Positions 7,111 to 15,773 of a stretch of 64,000 bases of DNA are shown here, in pieces. The DNA is from Achromobacter sp. HZ34 (GTDB taxonomy: Bacteria; Pseudomonadota; Gammaproteobacteria; Burkholderiales; Burkholderiaceae_B): positions 1,178,001 through 1,242,000 of the forward strand of contig NZ_NJIX01000001.1 of NCBI RefSeq assembly GCF_002209485.1, written 5' to 3'. The notes under the pieces were generated by a model. That model had not been told where the DNA came from. It saw only the letters and a list, made by a program, of their open reading frames with translations, and did not search any database. The position numbers were made by a program, and so were the translations under genes. Each line of letters starts with the position of its first letter. Within the stretch, counting starts at the first letter, position 1.

Positions 7111-7929
7111 GTGGATCATCCCACTCAACGCGTCCGTTTCGAATTGAAGAGCCGTCGGGTCGCCGTGCAGCGCACCGAAAGGCTTACTCCACATATGCAG
7201 CGCATCGTCTTTACCGGCACGGACCTGGCGGACTTCGCCAGCCTGTCGCCAGACGATCACGTGAAGCTGTTTTTTCCTGATGAGGTCGCCGAGGATGGCG
7301 GACCGCAAGATGGCGCCTCTCGCAACACGGGTCCTGGCGATGTCGCGCCCCGCAGCGGCGCACCAATCCAGCGCCGCGACTACACGCCGCGTCGATATGA
7401 CGCCAAGGCGCAGTCCCTGACCATCGACTTCGCGCTGCACGATGCCGGGCCCGCCACGCGCTGGGCCCTGCAGGCGAAGGCCGGCGATACCCTGGATTTC
7501 GGCGGGCCGCGTGGATCCATGGTGGTCGAGTGGTCCTATGACTGGTGGCTGCTGATCGGCGACGAAACCGCCCTGCCCGCCATCGGCCGCCGGGTGGAAG
7601 AAGCTCCCGCCGGCACACGCATCATCACCATCGGCATCGTCCCGGGGCCCGAGGATGAACAACGCTTCGATACCCGCGCCGATCACACCGCGTTATGGGT
7701 ACACCGCGCGCCCGCGCAGGCCGATGACGCGGCGCCCGTCCTGCAAGCACTGCAGTCCCTGCAATTACCGCGGGGTGAAGGCTACGTCTGGGCCGCCGCC
7801 GAAGCGGGCGTCGCGAAGGCCATACGCGCGCATATGCGGGACGAGATCGGTCACCCGCGCGAATGGACCAAGATCGTCGGCTACTGGAAGAAAGGCCACG
7901 CGGACGCCCACGAGAAGTTCGAGGACTGA
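7111..7929 (+). CDS. Siderophore-interacting protein (ViuB-like flavin ferric reductase)
   Basis: A 272-residue SIP-family protein that probably reduces ferric siderophores in the cytoplasm to release iron. The FAD-binding motif is RRDYTPRRYD, and the family C-terminal signature appears as VGYWKKGHADAHEKF. The start was set at GTG 7111 because AAGGAG (7099-7104) ends 6 bases before it; the ATG at 7105 directly abuts that ribosome-binding site. An extended polar loop of about 25 residues (bases ~7285-7365) precedes the FAD motif and is longer than usual. It is controlled by the divergent TetR rather than by an evident Fur box. Confidence 0.88.
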   Translation: MDHPTQRVRFELKSRRVAVQRTERLTPHMQRIVFTGTDLADFASLSPDDHVKLFFPDEVAEDGGPQDGASRNTGPGDVAPRSGAPIQRRDYTPRRYDAKAQSLTIDFALHDAGPATRWALQAKAGDTLDFGGPRGSMVVEWSYDWWLLIGDETALPAIGRRVEEAPAGTRIITIGIVPGPEDEQRFDTRADHTALWVHRAPAQADDAAPVLQALQSLQLPRGEGYVWAAAEAGVAKAIRAHMRDEIGHPREWTKIVGYWKKGHADAHEKFED

Positions 7930-7947
7930 AGCGCCGCGCCCCCTGGC

Positions 7948-7962
7948 GCCACGCCTCGTGGC
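7948..7962. terminator. Hairpin between convergent genes
   Basis: GCCACGCCTCGTGGC forms a 6-bp GC-rich stem with a 3-base loop in the 65-base gap between the convergent SIP and leuD genes. No T-run follows on either strand, so it is a candidate bidirectional stop or RNA 3' end protector only. Confidence 0.35.
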
Positions 7963-7994
7963 ACGGCCTCGCTCCCTGGCCTGCTCTCGCAACC

Positions 7995-8603
7995 TCAGCG
8001 GGGATACGCCCACGGCCGGCGTTGGCGATCCGCGGCCTGGAATGCGGCGATACGGGACTCGCGTGCGACAGCCATGTCGACATCGTCCAGCCCGTTCAAA
8101 AGCGCCGTCCTTTGCGACTCGGCCAACGTGAAGCCAACGGCGCTGCCATCAGGCAGGCGGACCGTGCAATCCCGTAGATCCACCGTCACCGTCACACCCT
8201 GCCGGGCCGCGGCCGCGATGGGCTCGATGGCCTCGGCCGCCAGCCGCACCGGCAGCACCCCGATCTGCAGGCAGTTGTTGAAGAAGATATCGCCGAAGCT
8301 GGGCGCGATCACGCAGCGAATGCCGAACTCGTCGAGCGCCCACACGGCCATCTCGCGCGAACTGCCACAGCCGAAATTCCTGCCGGCAACCAATATTTGC
8401 GCCGCACGGAACAGCGGCTGGTTCAGCACGAAATCCGGATTCTCGGTCCCGTCCGCCCGGTAGCGCCAGACCTCGAACGCCCACGGCGCGAACTGCCCCC
8501 GCTTCAATTGCGCGATGCGTTCGATGCGCACGATGACGTCCGTGTCGATGTCGTTGCGGTCGATTACGGCAGCACGGCTGCTGCATACGTCGAAGGCCTT
8601 CAT
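7995..8603 (-). CDS. LeuD-like hydro-lyase small subunit (aconitase superfamily)
   Basis: A 202-residue swivelling-domain subunit matching the size of LeuD (about 200). The domain begins at NDIDTDVIVRIE. The substrate-binding loop is GRNFGCGSSREMAVWAL, followed by VIAPSFGDIFFNNCLQIGVLPV, all diagnostic. It pairs with the large subunit just upstream (4-base ATGA overlap, so translationally coupled). Isopropylmalate isomerase is the nearest named function. However, it ends an operon with a GntR repressor, transporters and a lyase, which points to a catabolic paralogue such as a dimethylmaleate- or citramalate-type hydratase. Confidence 0.85.
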   Translation of the reverse strand: MKAFDVCSSRAAVIDRNDIDTDVIVRIERIAQLKRGQFAPWAFEVWRYRADGTENPDFVLNQPLFRAAQILVAGRNFGCGSSREMAVWALDEFGIRCVIAPSFGDIFFNNCLQIGVLPVRLAAEAIEPIAAAARQGVTVTVDLRDCTVRLPDGSAVGFTLAESQRTALLNGLDDVDMAVARESRIAAFQAADRQRRPWAYPR

Positions 8604-9994
8604 ACCGACCTCCGGATTGCGCCGGCGAGTGCCGATGCGGCGGCGGTGGCCGGACTGGCCAGGTGGGTCATCACCCCCGGCCCCTGGCGCCCCACGAAAT
8701 TACGATTCGACGTCGACACGCAGCGTTCACCGGGTGCCCCCAGGTCGCCGTTGGCGCCGACGCACATCGAACAGCCTGGCTCGCGCCATTCAAAGCCCGC
8801 ATCCAGGAAGATCCGATGCAGCCCTTCGCGTTGCGCCTGCTCGCGCACCAGCAGGGACCCGGGCACCACCCACGCCCGTACGTGGGGTGCGACCCTGCCA
8901 GTGCGAGCCACGGCGGCGGCAGCCCGCAAATCGGAAATGCGGCTGTTGGTACACGAGCCGATGAAGACGCGGTCGATGCGCGTGCCGGCCAGGACCTGCA
9001 GGGGCCGCAGCCGCATGTAGTCCAGCGCGGCCTGGGCGGTGGCACGCCGCTGCGGATCCGGTTCAGCGGCCGGGTCAGGTACGGTGCCGTCGATGCGGAT
9101 GACCTGCTCCGGAGTGGTACCCCAGGTAATCTGCGGCCCTATGCCCTCGATATCGACGACGGCCTCGCGATCGAATACCGCGTCGGCGTCGCTACGCAGC
9201 GTGCGCCAGTAGTCAACCGCGGCCGCGAAATCCTTGCCGCGCGGCGTGTAGGGACGGTTATGCAGGTATTCGAAGGTGACCTCGTCAGGGGCGATCATGC
9301 CCACGCGCGCGCCCAGCTCGATGCTCAGGTTGCATAGCGTCATGCGCGCTTCCATGTCGAAGCCGTCGATGACCGCGCCTGCGTATTCGAGCGCATGGCC
9401 ATTGCCGCCGGTCACGCCCAGCTGTCCGATTACATGCAGGATCACGTCCTTGGCAGTCGTCCCCGGCGCGGGCTTGCCGATCAGCGTGATCCGCATCACG
9501 CCCGGCTTGCGCTGGCGCAGGGTCTGGCTGGCCATCACCTGCACCTGTTCGGACGACCCCATGCCCATGCCGATGGCGCCGAACGCGCCATGCGTGCAAG
9601 TATGGCTGTCCGCACAGGCAACCGTGGTGCCCGGCAGCGACAAGCCTTGTTCGGGCGCGGTCACGTGCACGATGCCTTGCCGGCCGTCGTCCACATCGAA
9701 CAGGTCGATACCCAGCCGGGTGGATTGGGCGCGGAAAGTCTCCACCGCCTCGGTGCTCCAGGCTTCGTCGCCGGCGCGGCGCCCCGGTGCGCTGGATATG
9801 ACGTGATCCAGGTTGGCGAAAGTCAGCTTCGGATCGCGCAACGGCAGCTTGCGCCGTTCCAGCGCGGCGACAGCGTCGACCGAGGTCAATTCATGCATGA
9901 GGTGACGGTCGACGTGCAGCACCGTGGTGCCGTCCGCCAGTTCCTCCACCACATGGGCATCCCATACCTTGTCGAATAGTGTTCCTCGGCTCAT
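8600..9994 (-). CDS. LeuC-like hydro-lyase large subunit, [4Fe-4S]
   Basis: A 464-residue aconitase-superfamily large subunit with the three iron-sulfur cysteines at C348 (GSCTNSR), C408 and C411 (CSMCVG). Active-site stretches include ADSHTCTHGAFGAIGMGMGS and GNGHALEYAG. It forms a heterodimer with the following LeuD-like subunit. The length and motifs are those of bacterial LeuC. Its placement after a GntR regulator and a PEP-mutase-family lyase, with no leuB or leuA nearby, argues for a degradative substrate rather than leucine synthesis. The true substrate is an inference. Confidence 0.85.
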   Translation of the reverse strand: MSRGTLFDKVWDAHVVEELADGTTVLHVDRHLMHELTSVDAVAALERRKLPLRDPKLTFANLDHVISSAPGRRAGDEAWSTEAVETFRAQSTRLGIDLFDVDDGRQGIVHVTAPEQGLSLPGTTVACADSHTCTHGAFGAIGMGMGSSEQVQVMASQTLRQRKPGVMRITLIGKPAPGTTAKDVILHVIGQLGVTGGNGHALEYAGAVIDGFDMEARMTLCNLSIELGARVGMIAPDEVTFEYLHNRPYTPRGKDFAAAVDYWRTLRSDADAVFDREAVVDIEGIGPQITWGTTPEQVIRIDGTVPDPAAEPDPQRRATAQAALDYMRLRPLQVLAGTRIDRVFIGSCTNSRISDLRAAAAVARTGRVAPHVRAWVVPGSLLVREQAQREGLHRIFLDAGFEWREPGCSMCVGANGDLGAPGERCVSTSNRNFVGRQGPGVMTHLASPATAAASALAGAIRRSV

Positions 9995-10059
9995 GTCTCT
10001 CTCTCGTTGTCAGGCGGTGGCTGTCCTTCGCGTGGGAGCAGTCCTTCGGGTGGCCGCTG

Positions 10060-10797
10060 TCATGCGGATGGCGTCGGCGGACGGGTGCCTGCCAGGGCTG
10101 GCAGCTGCAGGATGTTTTCCGCCGAATGCCACAGGTGGCGTTTCATGGCCTGGTAGGCCTGCTCGGGGTCGCCCGCCAGAATGCTGGCCGCAATGTCTTC
10201 GTGCTCGGCAAGCGAGTTGCGGATGATCTGCGCGCTGCCTATGGTCTGGCGCAGCTGGATCATGAAGACCGGCAGCTGGTACTTGTCGATCAGGCCTTCC
10301 AGCGGCGGGTTCGCACACATGCGCACGATTTCCTGGTGGAAGGCGCGGTTGTCCGCGATGAACTCCTGGAAATCCGGCCGCTTCCGGTGTACGCGGCCTT
10401 TTTCCAGTACGGCAACGAAGCGGGCGCGATTGCCTTCCTCGCCGATATTGCGTGCCGCCATGCGCGCGGCATAGCCCTCCAGCGCCTCGCGAATCTGGAA
10501 AACGTGCATGACCTCGGCGGCCGACAAGTTACGCACCACCGCACCGCGGTTGGGTATCACATCGACCAGGCCGTCGGCTTCCAGACGCCGGAACGCTTCG
10601 CGCAAGGAATTGCGGCTGATGCCGATCTGCTCCACCACGTCGCGCGAAATCAGCCGCTGCCCGGGGGCCAGGCGGCCGTCCAGGATACGGTTTTTCAGTT
10701 CAGCGGCCACGCGCTCCACGGTTTCGCCCGTGCGCCCCGCGGGTTCGGCAGGATCGGCGATGCTCTTGTCGAGCATGGGGGTAGGAATCTCAGTCAT
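10060..10797 (-). CDS. GntR-family repressor, FCD subgroup
   Basis: A 245-residue regulator with the winged helix at residues 25-90 (LISRDVVEQIGISRNSLREA, then AFRRLEADGLVDV) and an all-helical FCD ligand domain. The metal-binding pattern is visible as DNRAFHQEIV and the two later His (AEHEDI, MKRHLWHS). The start MTEIPTPM was chosen because the upstream 26 residues are non-family. It lies inside the operon it probably controls, between the lyase and the leuC-like gene. FCD proteins bind GTC-N-GAC dyads, and such a site heads the operon at 16831-16847. The effector is probably the imported organic acid. Confidence 0.87.
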   Translation of the reverse strand: MTEIPTPMLDKSIADPAEPAGRTGETVERVAAELKNRILDGRLAPGQRLISRDVVEQIGISRNSLREAFRRLEADGLVDVIPNRGAVVRNLSAAEVMHVFQIREALEGYAARMAARNIGEEGNRARFVAVLEKGRVHRKRPDFQEFIADNRAFHQEIVRMCANPPLEGLIDKYQLPVFMIQLRQTIGSAQIIRNSLAEHEDIAASILAGDPEQAYQAMKRHLWHSAENILQLPALAGTRPPTPSA

Positions 10798-10841
10798 GCA
10801 AACATTGTCCAATAAATCGCCGGCCGCGCATGGAGCCCGAT

Positions 10842-10869
10842 CCCCGCGAGCTGTTCCAGCATCGCGGGG
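10842..10869. other. Strong imperfect hairpin inside the operon
   Basis: CCCCGCGA (10842-10849) pairs with TCGCGGGG (10862-10869), and inside it GCTG pairs with CAGC around a TTC loop, leaving a single unpaired A. The result is a 12-bp stem with one bulge. It lies between the lyase stop and the GntR start on the transcribed strand and has no T-run. It is better read as an mRNA processing or stability element, or partial terminator, than a full intrinsic terminator. Confidence 0.5.
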
Positions 10870-10912
10870 ACTCATGCCCCGGACTCGTGCATTCAGGCCT
10901 GGACAACACCTT

Positions 10913-11785
10913 TCAGTCCGCGTGCGCCTTGTCGAAGTCCCACACCGCCTGGAACCCCATCAGCTGGCACATGGCCTCGAACTTCATCAAGTCGGCGCCG
11001 GGGCCCAGCGTGGTTTGCGGGGTCTTCAGCTGGGTATAGACCTTCTCCAGCGCCCGGCTCACCGCCAGGAAGCCGGATGCCGGATAGATGGCCAGCGAAA
11101 AACCCATGCGCTGGTACTCCAGGGGCGGCAGTTGCGGCGTGCGTCCGCCCTCGACTACGTTCACCAGCTTGGGCAAGTCGAAGCTGCGGCCTATTTTCTC
11201 CAGTTCCTCCGGCGATTCGGGCGATTCCACGAACAGCACGTCGGCGCCCGCCTTGGCGTAGGCTTCCGCGCGGCGCAAGGCTTCGTCCAGGCCCAGGCTG
11301 GTGCGTGCATCGGTGCGGGCGATGATCTGGAAATCGGGATCCTCGCGCGTTTCCTTGGCCACCTTGATTTTCTTGACCATGTCTTCGGTGGGGATCACGC
11401 GCCGTCCTGGGGTGTGACCGCACTTCTTGGGAAATTCCTGGTCTTCCAGCTGGATGCCGGCGGCGCCCGCGCGCTCGTAGCCGCGCACGGTGTGCGCCAC
11501 GTTCAGCAGGCCGCCGTAGCCCGTGTCGGCATCGCACACCAATGGCGTGCGCGCCGCCGCGCAAAAAGCGGCCACGCGGTTCACCATGTCGGTATAGGTG
11601 GCCAGGCCGGCATCCGGCTCGCCCAGGTAGGACGCCACGGTGCCGAAGCCGGTCATGTACAGGCAATCGAAATCCATGGAATCGGCGAGACGCACAGAGA
11701 TCATCTCGAACACACCGGGCGCGACGACGATGTCGGGGCCGGCGAGTTTCTGCTTCAAAGCGCGTCGTTTATCGGAAGCGTTCAT
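10913..11785 (-). CDS. PEP mutase/isocitrate lyase-family lyase (2-methylisocitrate or dimethylmalate lyase-like)
   Basis: A 290-residue TIM-barrel enzyme. Metal-binding Asp residues are in CDADTGYGG (D85, D87), and the catalytic loop is KKCGH at 120-124. The Cys-Gly-His loop marks C-C lyases of this superfamily, whereas mutases and hydrolases lack it. The expected reaction is retro-aldol cleavage of a 2-hydroxy di- or tricarboxylate to pyruvate or glyoxylate plus a smaller acid. AAGGAG lies 7 bases before the ATG. The neighbours (hydro-lyase downstream, transporters upstream) fit a pathway in which the hydro-lyase makes the hydroxyacid and this enzyme splits it, as in 2,3-dimethylmalate lyase systems. 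Confidence 0.85.
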   Translation of the reverse strand: MNASDKRRALKQKLAGPDIVVAPGVFEMISVRLADSMDFDCLYMTGFGTVASYLGEPDAGLATYTDMVNRVAAFCAAARTPLVCDADTGYGGLLNVAHTVRGYERAGAAGIQLEDQEFPKKCGHTPGRRVIPTEDMVKKIKVAKETREDPDFQIIARTDARTSLGLDEALRRAEAYAKAGADVLFVESPESPEELEKIGRSFDLPKLVNVVEGGRTPQLPPLEYQRMGFSLAIYPASGFLAVSRALEKVYTQLKTPQTTLGPGADLMKFEAMCQLMGFQAVWDFDKAHAD

Positions 11786-11802
11786 GGTGAGCTCCTTGGC
11801 TG

Positions 11803-13272
11803 TCAGTGCGGATGGGTGGTCGGGGGATGCGCAGTTGTGGAATGCGCGGTCGCGGCCGTTGTATTCGGCGCATTCGGACCGGTGCCGGCGCGGGCCAGTT
11901 CCGGGGAAAGCTGCGAAATCGCTTCGAGCGAGCGTTGGTTGGTCTCCGTGCCGAACAGCGCCAGCACGATCGCCATCAGCAACAGCGCGGCGATGATCAC
12001 CGCCAGCACCTGCTGGATGCCGCCCGCGGCGAACAGCAGCACGGCTGCCTGCGGCGCGAAGATGCCGGCGACTCGCCCCGCGGCGCTGGCGGCACCGTTG
12101 GCGCGCATGCGGTTGGCGGTGGGGAACAGTTCCGGAATGTAGGTGGCCACGCCCAGGGCCACCATCAGGTAGGTGAGCGTAAACAGGACGAAGCCGAGCA
12201 CAGTGGCCATCTCGACGCTGGTGGAATGGGCATAGAACCACCCGACCGCCGAGGCGATGACGGCGATCGCCATCAGGCCTTTACGCCGGCCCACGCGGTC
12301 GGCGATGAGTACGCCGATGAATGCGCCGACCGGTCCGCCCAGCGACATCAGCGCGGTATAGCCCAGGGAAGATGCCACGCCCAGGCCCTGCTTGACCAGG
12401 AACGTAGGCACCCAGACGATGAAGCCGTAGATCATGATGTTGATCGCGATCTGGACGATCACCGCGACCAGCAGGCGGCTGCGGAAAGGCGGCATGAACA
12501 GGCTATGCCACGAGCCGTCTTGAAGCGTGCCTTGCAAATTGCCCTGCAAGCGCCCTTGCGTCGGGTCCGGCGCGCGGTCCTGCAAACCGCCTCGCGGCCC
12601 GCCCTGGCTCTCGGCCTCGATGCCCGCCAGCACCGCGTCCGCCTCGGCGTAGCGCCCCTTCGATTCCAGCCAGCGCGGCGATTCGGGCATCTTCCTGCGC
12701 AGCACCCACACGCACAACGCGCCACAGCCAACGATGACGAACATCGCGCGCCAGCCCACCGAGGGGATCAACAGGTAGCCAAGGACGGCCGACACCAGCA
12801 AGGCACTGTTGGTGATCAGGGAAAGATAGGACGACCAGCGCCCGCGCACGGCGGGTGGAATGAACTCGCCGATCGAGCCGTAGCCGATGACGATTTCCGC
12901 GCCCAGTCCCACGCCCATGAAGAAGCGGCACACGATCAGCCACGTCATGTCGGGCGCCGCCGCGCCCGCCAGCGAAGCCACGCCGAACAGCAGCAGGTTG
13001 AACTGGTAAGCGTACTTGCGTCCCTTCGCATCCCCCAGCACGCCCGCCGCCACGGCGCCGATCAGCATGCCCAGGAAGGTCGCCGACAAAAAAGCGGCAT
13101 TGGACTGCATGGAGGACCAGCCGCTCTTGCCCAGCGCGGCCAGCACACCGCCCGCCAGGTAGATATCGAAAGAGTCCAGGAACATCCCGGCGCCGATCAG
13201 CCACAGGATACGGCGATGGAAAGGCGAGACGGCCAATCGGTCCAGTCTTGCGCCGGCCTGCAATGTATTCAT
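11803..13272 (-). CDS. MFS metabolite transporter (sugar porter/NiaP-like group)
   Basis: A 489-residue carrier with 12 predicted membrane helices. It shows LDSFDIYLAGGVLAAL in helix 1, the loop 2-3 signature GVLGDAKGRKYAY, and PESPRWLESKGR after helix 6, which is typical of sugar-porter-type carriers including aromatic and niacin acid importers. The central loop (bases ~12520-12620) carries repeated GLQ/NLQG/TLQDG units not usual for the family. GGAG precedes the ATG at 13272. It lies 17 bases upstream of the lyase gene in the same operon and probably imports the operon's acid substrate, in parallel with the ABC system. Confidence 0.82.
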   Translation of the reverse strand: MNTLQAGARLDRLAVSPFHRRILWLIGAGMFLDSFDIYLAGGVLAALGKSGWSSMQSNAAFLSATFLGMLIGAVAAGVLGDAKGRKYAYQFNLLLFGVASLAGAAAPDMTWLIVCRFFMGVGLGAEIVIGYGSIGEFIPPAVRGRWSSYLSLITNSALLVSAVLGYLLIPSVGWRAMFVIVGCGALCVWVLRRKMPESPRWLESKGRYAEADAVLAGIEAESQGGPRGGLQDRAPDPTQGRLQGNLQGTLQDGSWHSLFMPPFRSRLLVAVIVQIAINIMIYGFIVWVPTFLVKQGLGVASSLGYTALMSLGGPVGAFIGVLIADRVGRRKGLMAIAVIASAVGWFYAHSTSVEMATVLGFVLFTLTYLMVALGVATYIPELFPTANRMRANGAASAAGRVAGIFAPQAAVLLFAAGGIQQVLAVIIAALLLMAIVLALFGTETNQRSLEAISQLSPELARAGTGPNAPNTTAATAHSTTAHPPTTHPH

Positions 13273-13303
13273 GGTCTTGTCTCCAGATATGCACTTCATG
13301 GGA

Positions 13304-13328
13304 CGCCGCCGGACATGGCGCGGCGGCG
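13304..13328. other. GC-rich hairpin between permease and MFS genes
   Basis: CGCCGCCG (13304-13311) and CGGCGGCG (13321-13328) form an 8-bp stem around a 9-base loop, 4 bases after the permease stop codon on the minus strand. There is no T-run. It may protect the mRNA end or reduce read-through into the MFS gene. Confidence 0.35.
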
Positions 13329-13332
13329 CCCT

Positions 13333-14142
13333 TCAGTTCACGCCGCCCAGTTTGCGATGCCAGCGCAGCAGCAACAGGTTGGCGGCCGTGGCGAAGGCGA
13401 ACAGCAGGCAAGCGAGCGCGGCGATCATGAGGGCGTCGTTGCGTGTCATCGCGCTTATGAGCAAATGGCCGATGCCGCTTTGCGATGCGAACATCTCGCC
13501 GATGAGCGTGCCCAGCAAGGTCAGCGAGAACCCGATGCGCAAGCCCGCCACCACCTCCGGCGCGGCAGCCGGCAACAGCACGTAGCGCGCATAGGCAAGC
13601 GGCGTCAGCCGGCAGGCGCGCGCGCAGCGGCCGTACACCGGACGCATGCCGCGCACCGCCCCCATCGTGAATACCGTGATGGGGACGATGCCGTGGATCA
13701 CGCCAAAGGCGACCTTGGCATCCAGCCCCAGGCCGAAGATCAGCAGCACCACCGGGTAGAGCGCGATCTTGGGAATGGCATACAGCGCCATCAGCAAGGG
13801 CTCCATCACATCGCCCGCCAGGCGCCGCGCGCCCAGCACCAGCCCCATGGCCACGCCGCCCACCGCCGCGATGGCGAAGCCAAACGCGAAGGCGGTGCAG
13901 GTGGCGCGCAGATCCTTGGGAAAATCGTCGTCGCGCACGATGGCTACCAGCTTGACCAGCGTCGGCCAGGGACCGGGCAGCACGCGCGCGCCCAGCAGCA
14001 TGGCGCAAACCTGCCACAGGCACAGCAGGGCCGCCAGCAGGATCAGCCCGTCGGCGCGCGACCTCGTTGCGCCACGTAAAGTGGGGGCGCGGCTGCCGCC
14101 GGTGCCAGTGCCAGTGCCGGCGTGGATGTCGGCGTCGCTCAT
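13333..14142 (-). CDS. ABC transporter permease (SsuC/TauC type)
   Basis: A 269-residue inner-membrane permease with six hydrophobic segments. The EAA-type loop (LPAAAPEVVAGLRIGFSLTLLG) contacts the ATPase. The N-terminus has a short Thr/Gly repeat (TGTGTG). It is the second of two different permeases in the cluster, and its ATG overlaps the upstream permease stop by 4 bases (coupled translation). A heterodimeric permease is implied. The family carries nitrate, sulfonates, taurine or pyrimidine-like compounds. Confidence 0.87.
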   Translation of the reverse strand: MSDADIHAGTGTGTGGSRAPTLRGATRSRADGLILLAALLCLWQVCAMLLGARVLPGPWPTLVKLVAIVRDDDFPKDLRATCTAFAFGFAIAAVGGVAMGLVLGARRLAGDVMEPLLMALYAIPKIALYPVVLLIFGLGLDAKVAFGVIHGIVPITVFTMGAVRGMRPVYGRCARACRLTPLAYARYVLLPAAAPEVVAGLRIGFSLTLLGTLIGEMFASQSGIGHLLISAMTRNDALMIAALACLLFAFATAANLLLLRWHRKLGGVN

Positions 14143-14897
14143 ACTGCCCCCTGCCGGTTGTGCTTGTACAGGCGCCGTTCGGTCAGGCTAAGCAGCGCGT
14201 TCAAGGTGATGACGAACGCCAGCAGCAGCACGATCAGGCCGTACATGACCGGATTGTCGAAGTTGTTGTAGGCGAAGGCGATACGAAACCCGAAACCCGC
14301 GCCGGCCAGCACGAACTCGCCGGCCACCACGGCGATGAACGCGTACACCACGGTCAGCTTGATACCCGTGAACACGAAAGGCAGGCTGGACGGCAGCGTG
14401 ACCAGCCGAATCTCATCGAACAGCCCCATGCGCAGTGCCCGCGCCGTGCGCAACAGCACCTGCGGCACCCGCTCCAGGCCGTTGAGCGTGTTGACGGCCA
14501 TGGCCACGACGCCGAACAGGAAGCCGATGGCCACCAGCGGCCAGCGGTTCAGGCCGAAGATGACGATCAGGATCGGGTAGATGATGAAAATAGGCACCGC
14601 GTAATACGACAGCAGCAGCGGATCCAGCACCCGGCGCAGGCGGGGAAACTTGAACAGGCACACGCCGCCCGCGAACCCGCCGATGACGGCCAGCGTGACC
14701 GCCATGGCGGTAGTGCCCAGGGTCAGCAGGATGTCGCCGGTGTAATCGCCGGAGCGCAGCAAGGTCCACGCGCCCTCGACCATTCTGGACGGCGGGATGA
14801 ACGACACGGGATCGATCCAGCCCATGCGGCTGCACAGTTCCAGCGCGGCCACCGCCAGGATCACCAGCGCCAGGCGGTAGTACCCGGCCCGGCTCAT
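14139..14897 (-). CDS. ABC transporter permease (SsuC/TauC type)
   Basis: A 252-residue permease, the partner of the downstream permease, with six hydrophobic segments and the conserved ATPase-contact loop LVTLPSSLPFVFTGIKLTVVYAF. The start ATG overlaps the stop of the ATP-binding protein gene by 4 bases, and its own stop overlaps the next permease start, showing a tightly coupled operon. Two non-identical permeases rather than one homodimeric SsuC suggest the NMT1/ThiY or HMP-precursor-type subgroup. Confidence 0.87.
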   Translation of the reverse strand: MSRAGYYRLALVILAVAALELCSRMGWIDPVSFIPPSRMVEGAWTLLRSGDYTGDILLTLGTTAMAVTLAVIGGFAGGVCLFKFPRLRRVLDPLLLSYYAVPIFIIYPILIVIFGLNRWPLVAIGFLFGVVAMAVNTLNGLERVPQVLLRTARALRMGLFDEIRLVTLPSSLPFVFTGIKLTVVYAFIAVVAGEFVLAGAGFGFRIAFAYNNFDNPVMYGLIVLLLAFVITLNALLSLTERRLYKHNRQGAV

Positions 14898-15754
14898 GCC
14901 ATGCTCCCCAGCGCCTTCAGCGCCTCGCCGCGCAACAGGCGCCAGACCTGCGCCGTCAGTTCGCCGAAGCGGGGATCCAATGCCGTGTTGCTGTCACGAT
15001 CGCGCGACCAGCCGGTTTCGACGATCTCGATGAAGCGCCCGGGCCGTGCCGACATCACGCCGATACGGTCCGACAACAGCACGGCCTCGTCGATGGAATG
15101 GGTGATGAGGACGATGGTGGCTTCCGTATCGCGCCACAGCTTCAGCGTTTCCTCGCCCATCAACAGCCGCGTCTGCTGGTCCAGCGCGCCGAACGGTTCG
15201 TCCAGCAGCATCAGGCGGGGGCGTGTCACCATGGCGCGTGCGATGCACACCCGTTGGCGCATGCCCCCGGACAGTTGCTGCGGATGGGCCTGCGTGAACG
15301 CCTTCAGGCCCATGAACGACAGCGCGTGCTCCACCCGCTCGCGTATCTCATTCTCGGGCAGGCCGGCGCGGCGCGCGCCGAACGCGGCGTTGTCGTACAC
15401 GGTCAGCCAGGGAAAGGTGGCGTCTTCCTGGAAGACCACGGCCACGCCCTCCGGCACCTCGTCCAGGACGGGTTCGCCTTCGAACTGCATGGTGCCGCTG
15501 GTGGGCGGATTCAGGCCGGCGATGACGTCCAGCAGCGTGGACTTGCCACAGCCCGACGGCCCTACCACGGAAAAGAACTCGCCCTTGCGGATATCCAGGC
15601 TGACCGGCCCCAGCGCATGCAGGGGCGCGGCGCCGTCCTTGCCGGGATAGGCCCGCACCACGTCGGTCAGCACGGCGTGTGCAGCGGCCAATCCCTGCGC
15701 CGGCGGCATTGGATGGATGATGGACAGCGGCGCCTGCTTGGCTTGCGGTTTCAT
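14894..15754 (-). CDS. ABC transporter ATP-binding protein (SsuB/TauB type)
   Basis: A 286-residue cytoplasmic ATPase. The motifs are Walker A GPSGCGKST, Q-loop VFQED, signature LSGGMRQR, Walker B LMLLDEPFG and H-loop ITHSIDEA. It energises the two downstream permeases, with a 4-base overlap with the first. An N-terminal extension of about 30 residues (MKPQAKQAPLSIIHPMPPAQ) precedes the core, as is common in Bordetella members. The family mostly handles sulfonates, nitrate or aromatic acids; the substrate is not readable from the ATPase. Confidence 0.9.
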   Translation of the reverse strand: MKPQAKQAPLSIIHPMPPAQGLAAAHAVLTDVVRAYPGKDGAAPLHALGPVSLDIRKGEFFSVVGPSGCGKSTLLDVIAGLNPPTSGTMQFEGEPVLDEVPEGVAVVFQEDATFPWLTVYDNAAFGARRAGLPENEIRERVEHALSFMGLKAFTQAHPQQLSGGMRQRVCIARAMVTRPRLMLLDEPFGALDQQTRLLMGEETLKLWRDTEATIVLITHSIDEAVLLSDRIGVMSARPGRFIEIVETGWSRDRDSNTALDPRFGELTAQVWRLLRGEALKALGSMA

Positions 15755-15773
15755 CGCGACTCCTGCGGCGGTT

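Noticed and set aside
7995-9994. Straight assignment of the LeuC/LeuD pair to leucine biosynthesis
   Set aside because: No leuA or leuB is adjacent and the genes end a GntR-controlled uptake and lyase operon; a catabolic substrate is more likely, so no leu gene symbol was given.
12503-14023. Long open frame overlapping the MFS and permease genes on the same strand
   Set aside because: It is an arginine/glycine-rich alternative frame of the clearly conserved transporter genes and shows no family motifs.
11806-14079. 757-residue plus-strand frame across the MFS and permease region
   Set aside because: It is antisense to the operon, with very high Gln/His/Arg content and no ribosome-binding site or family motif.
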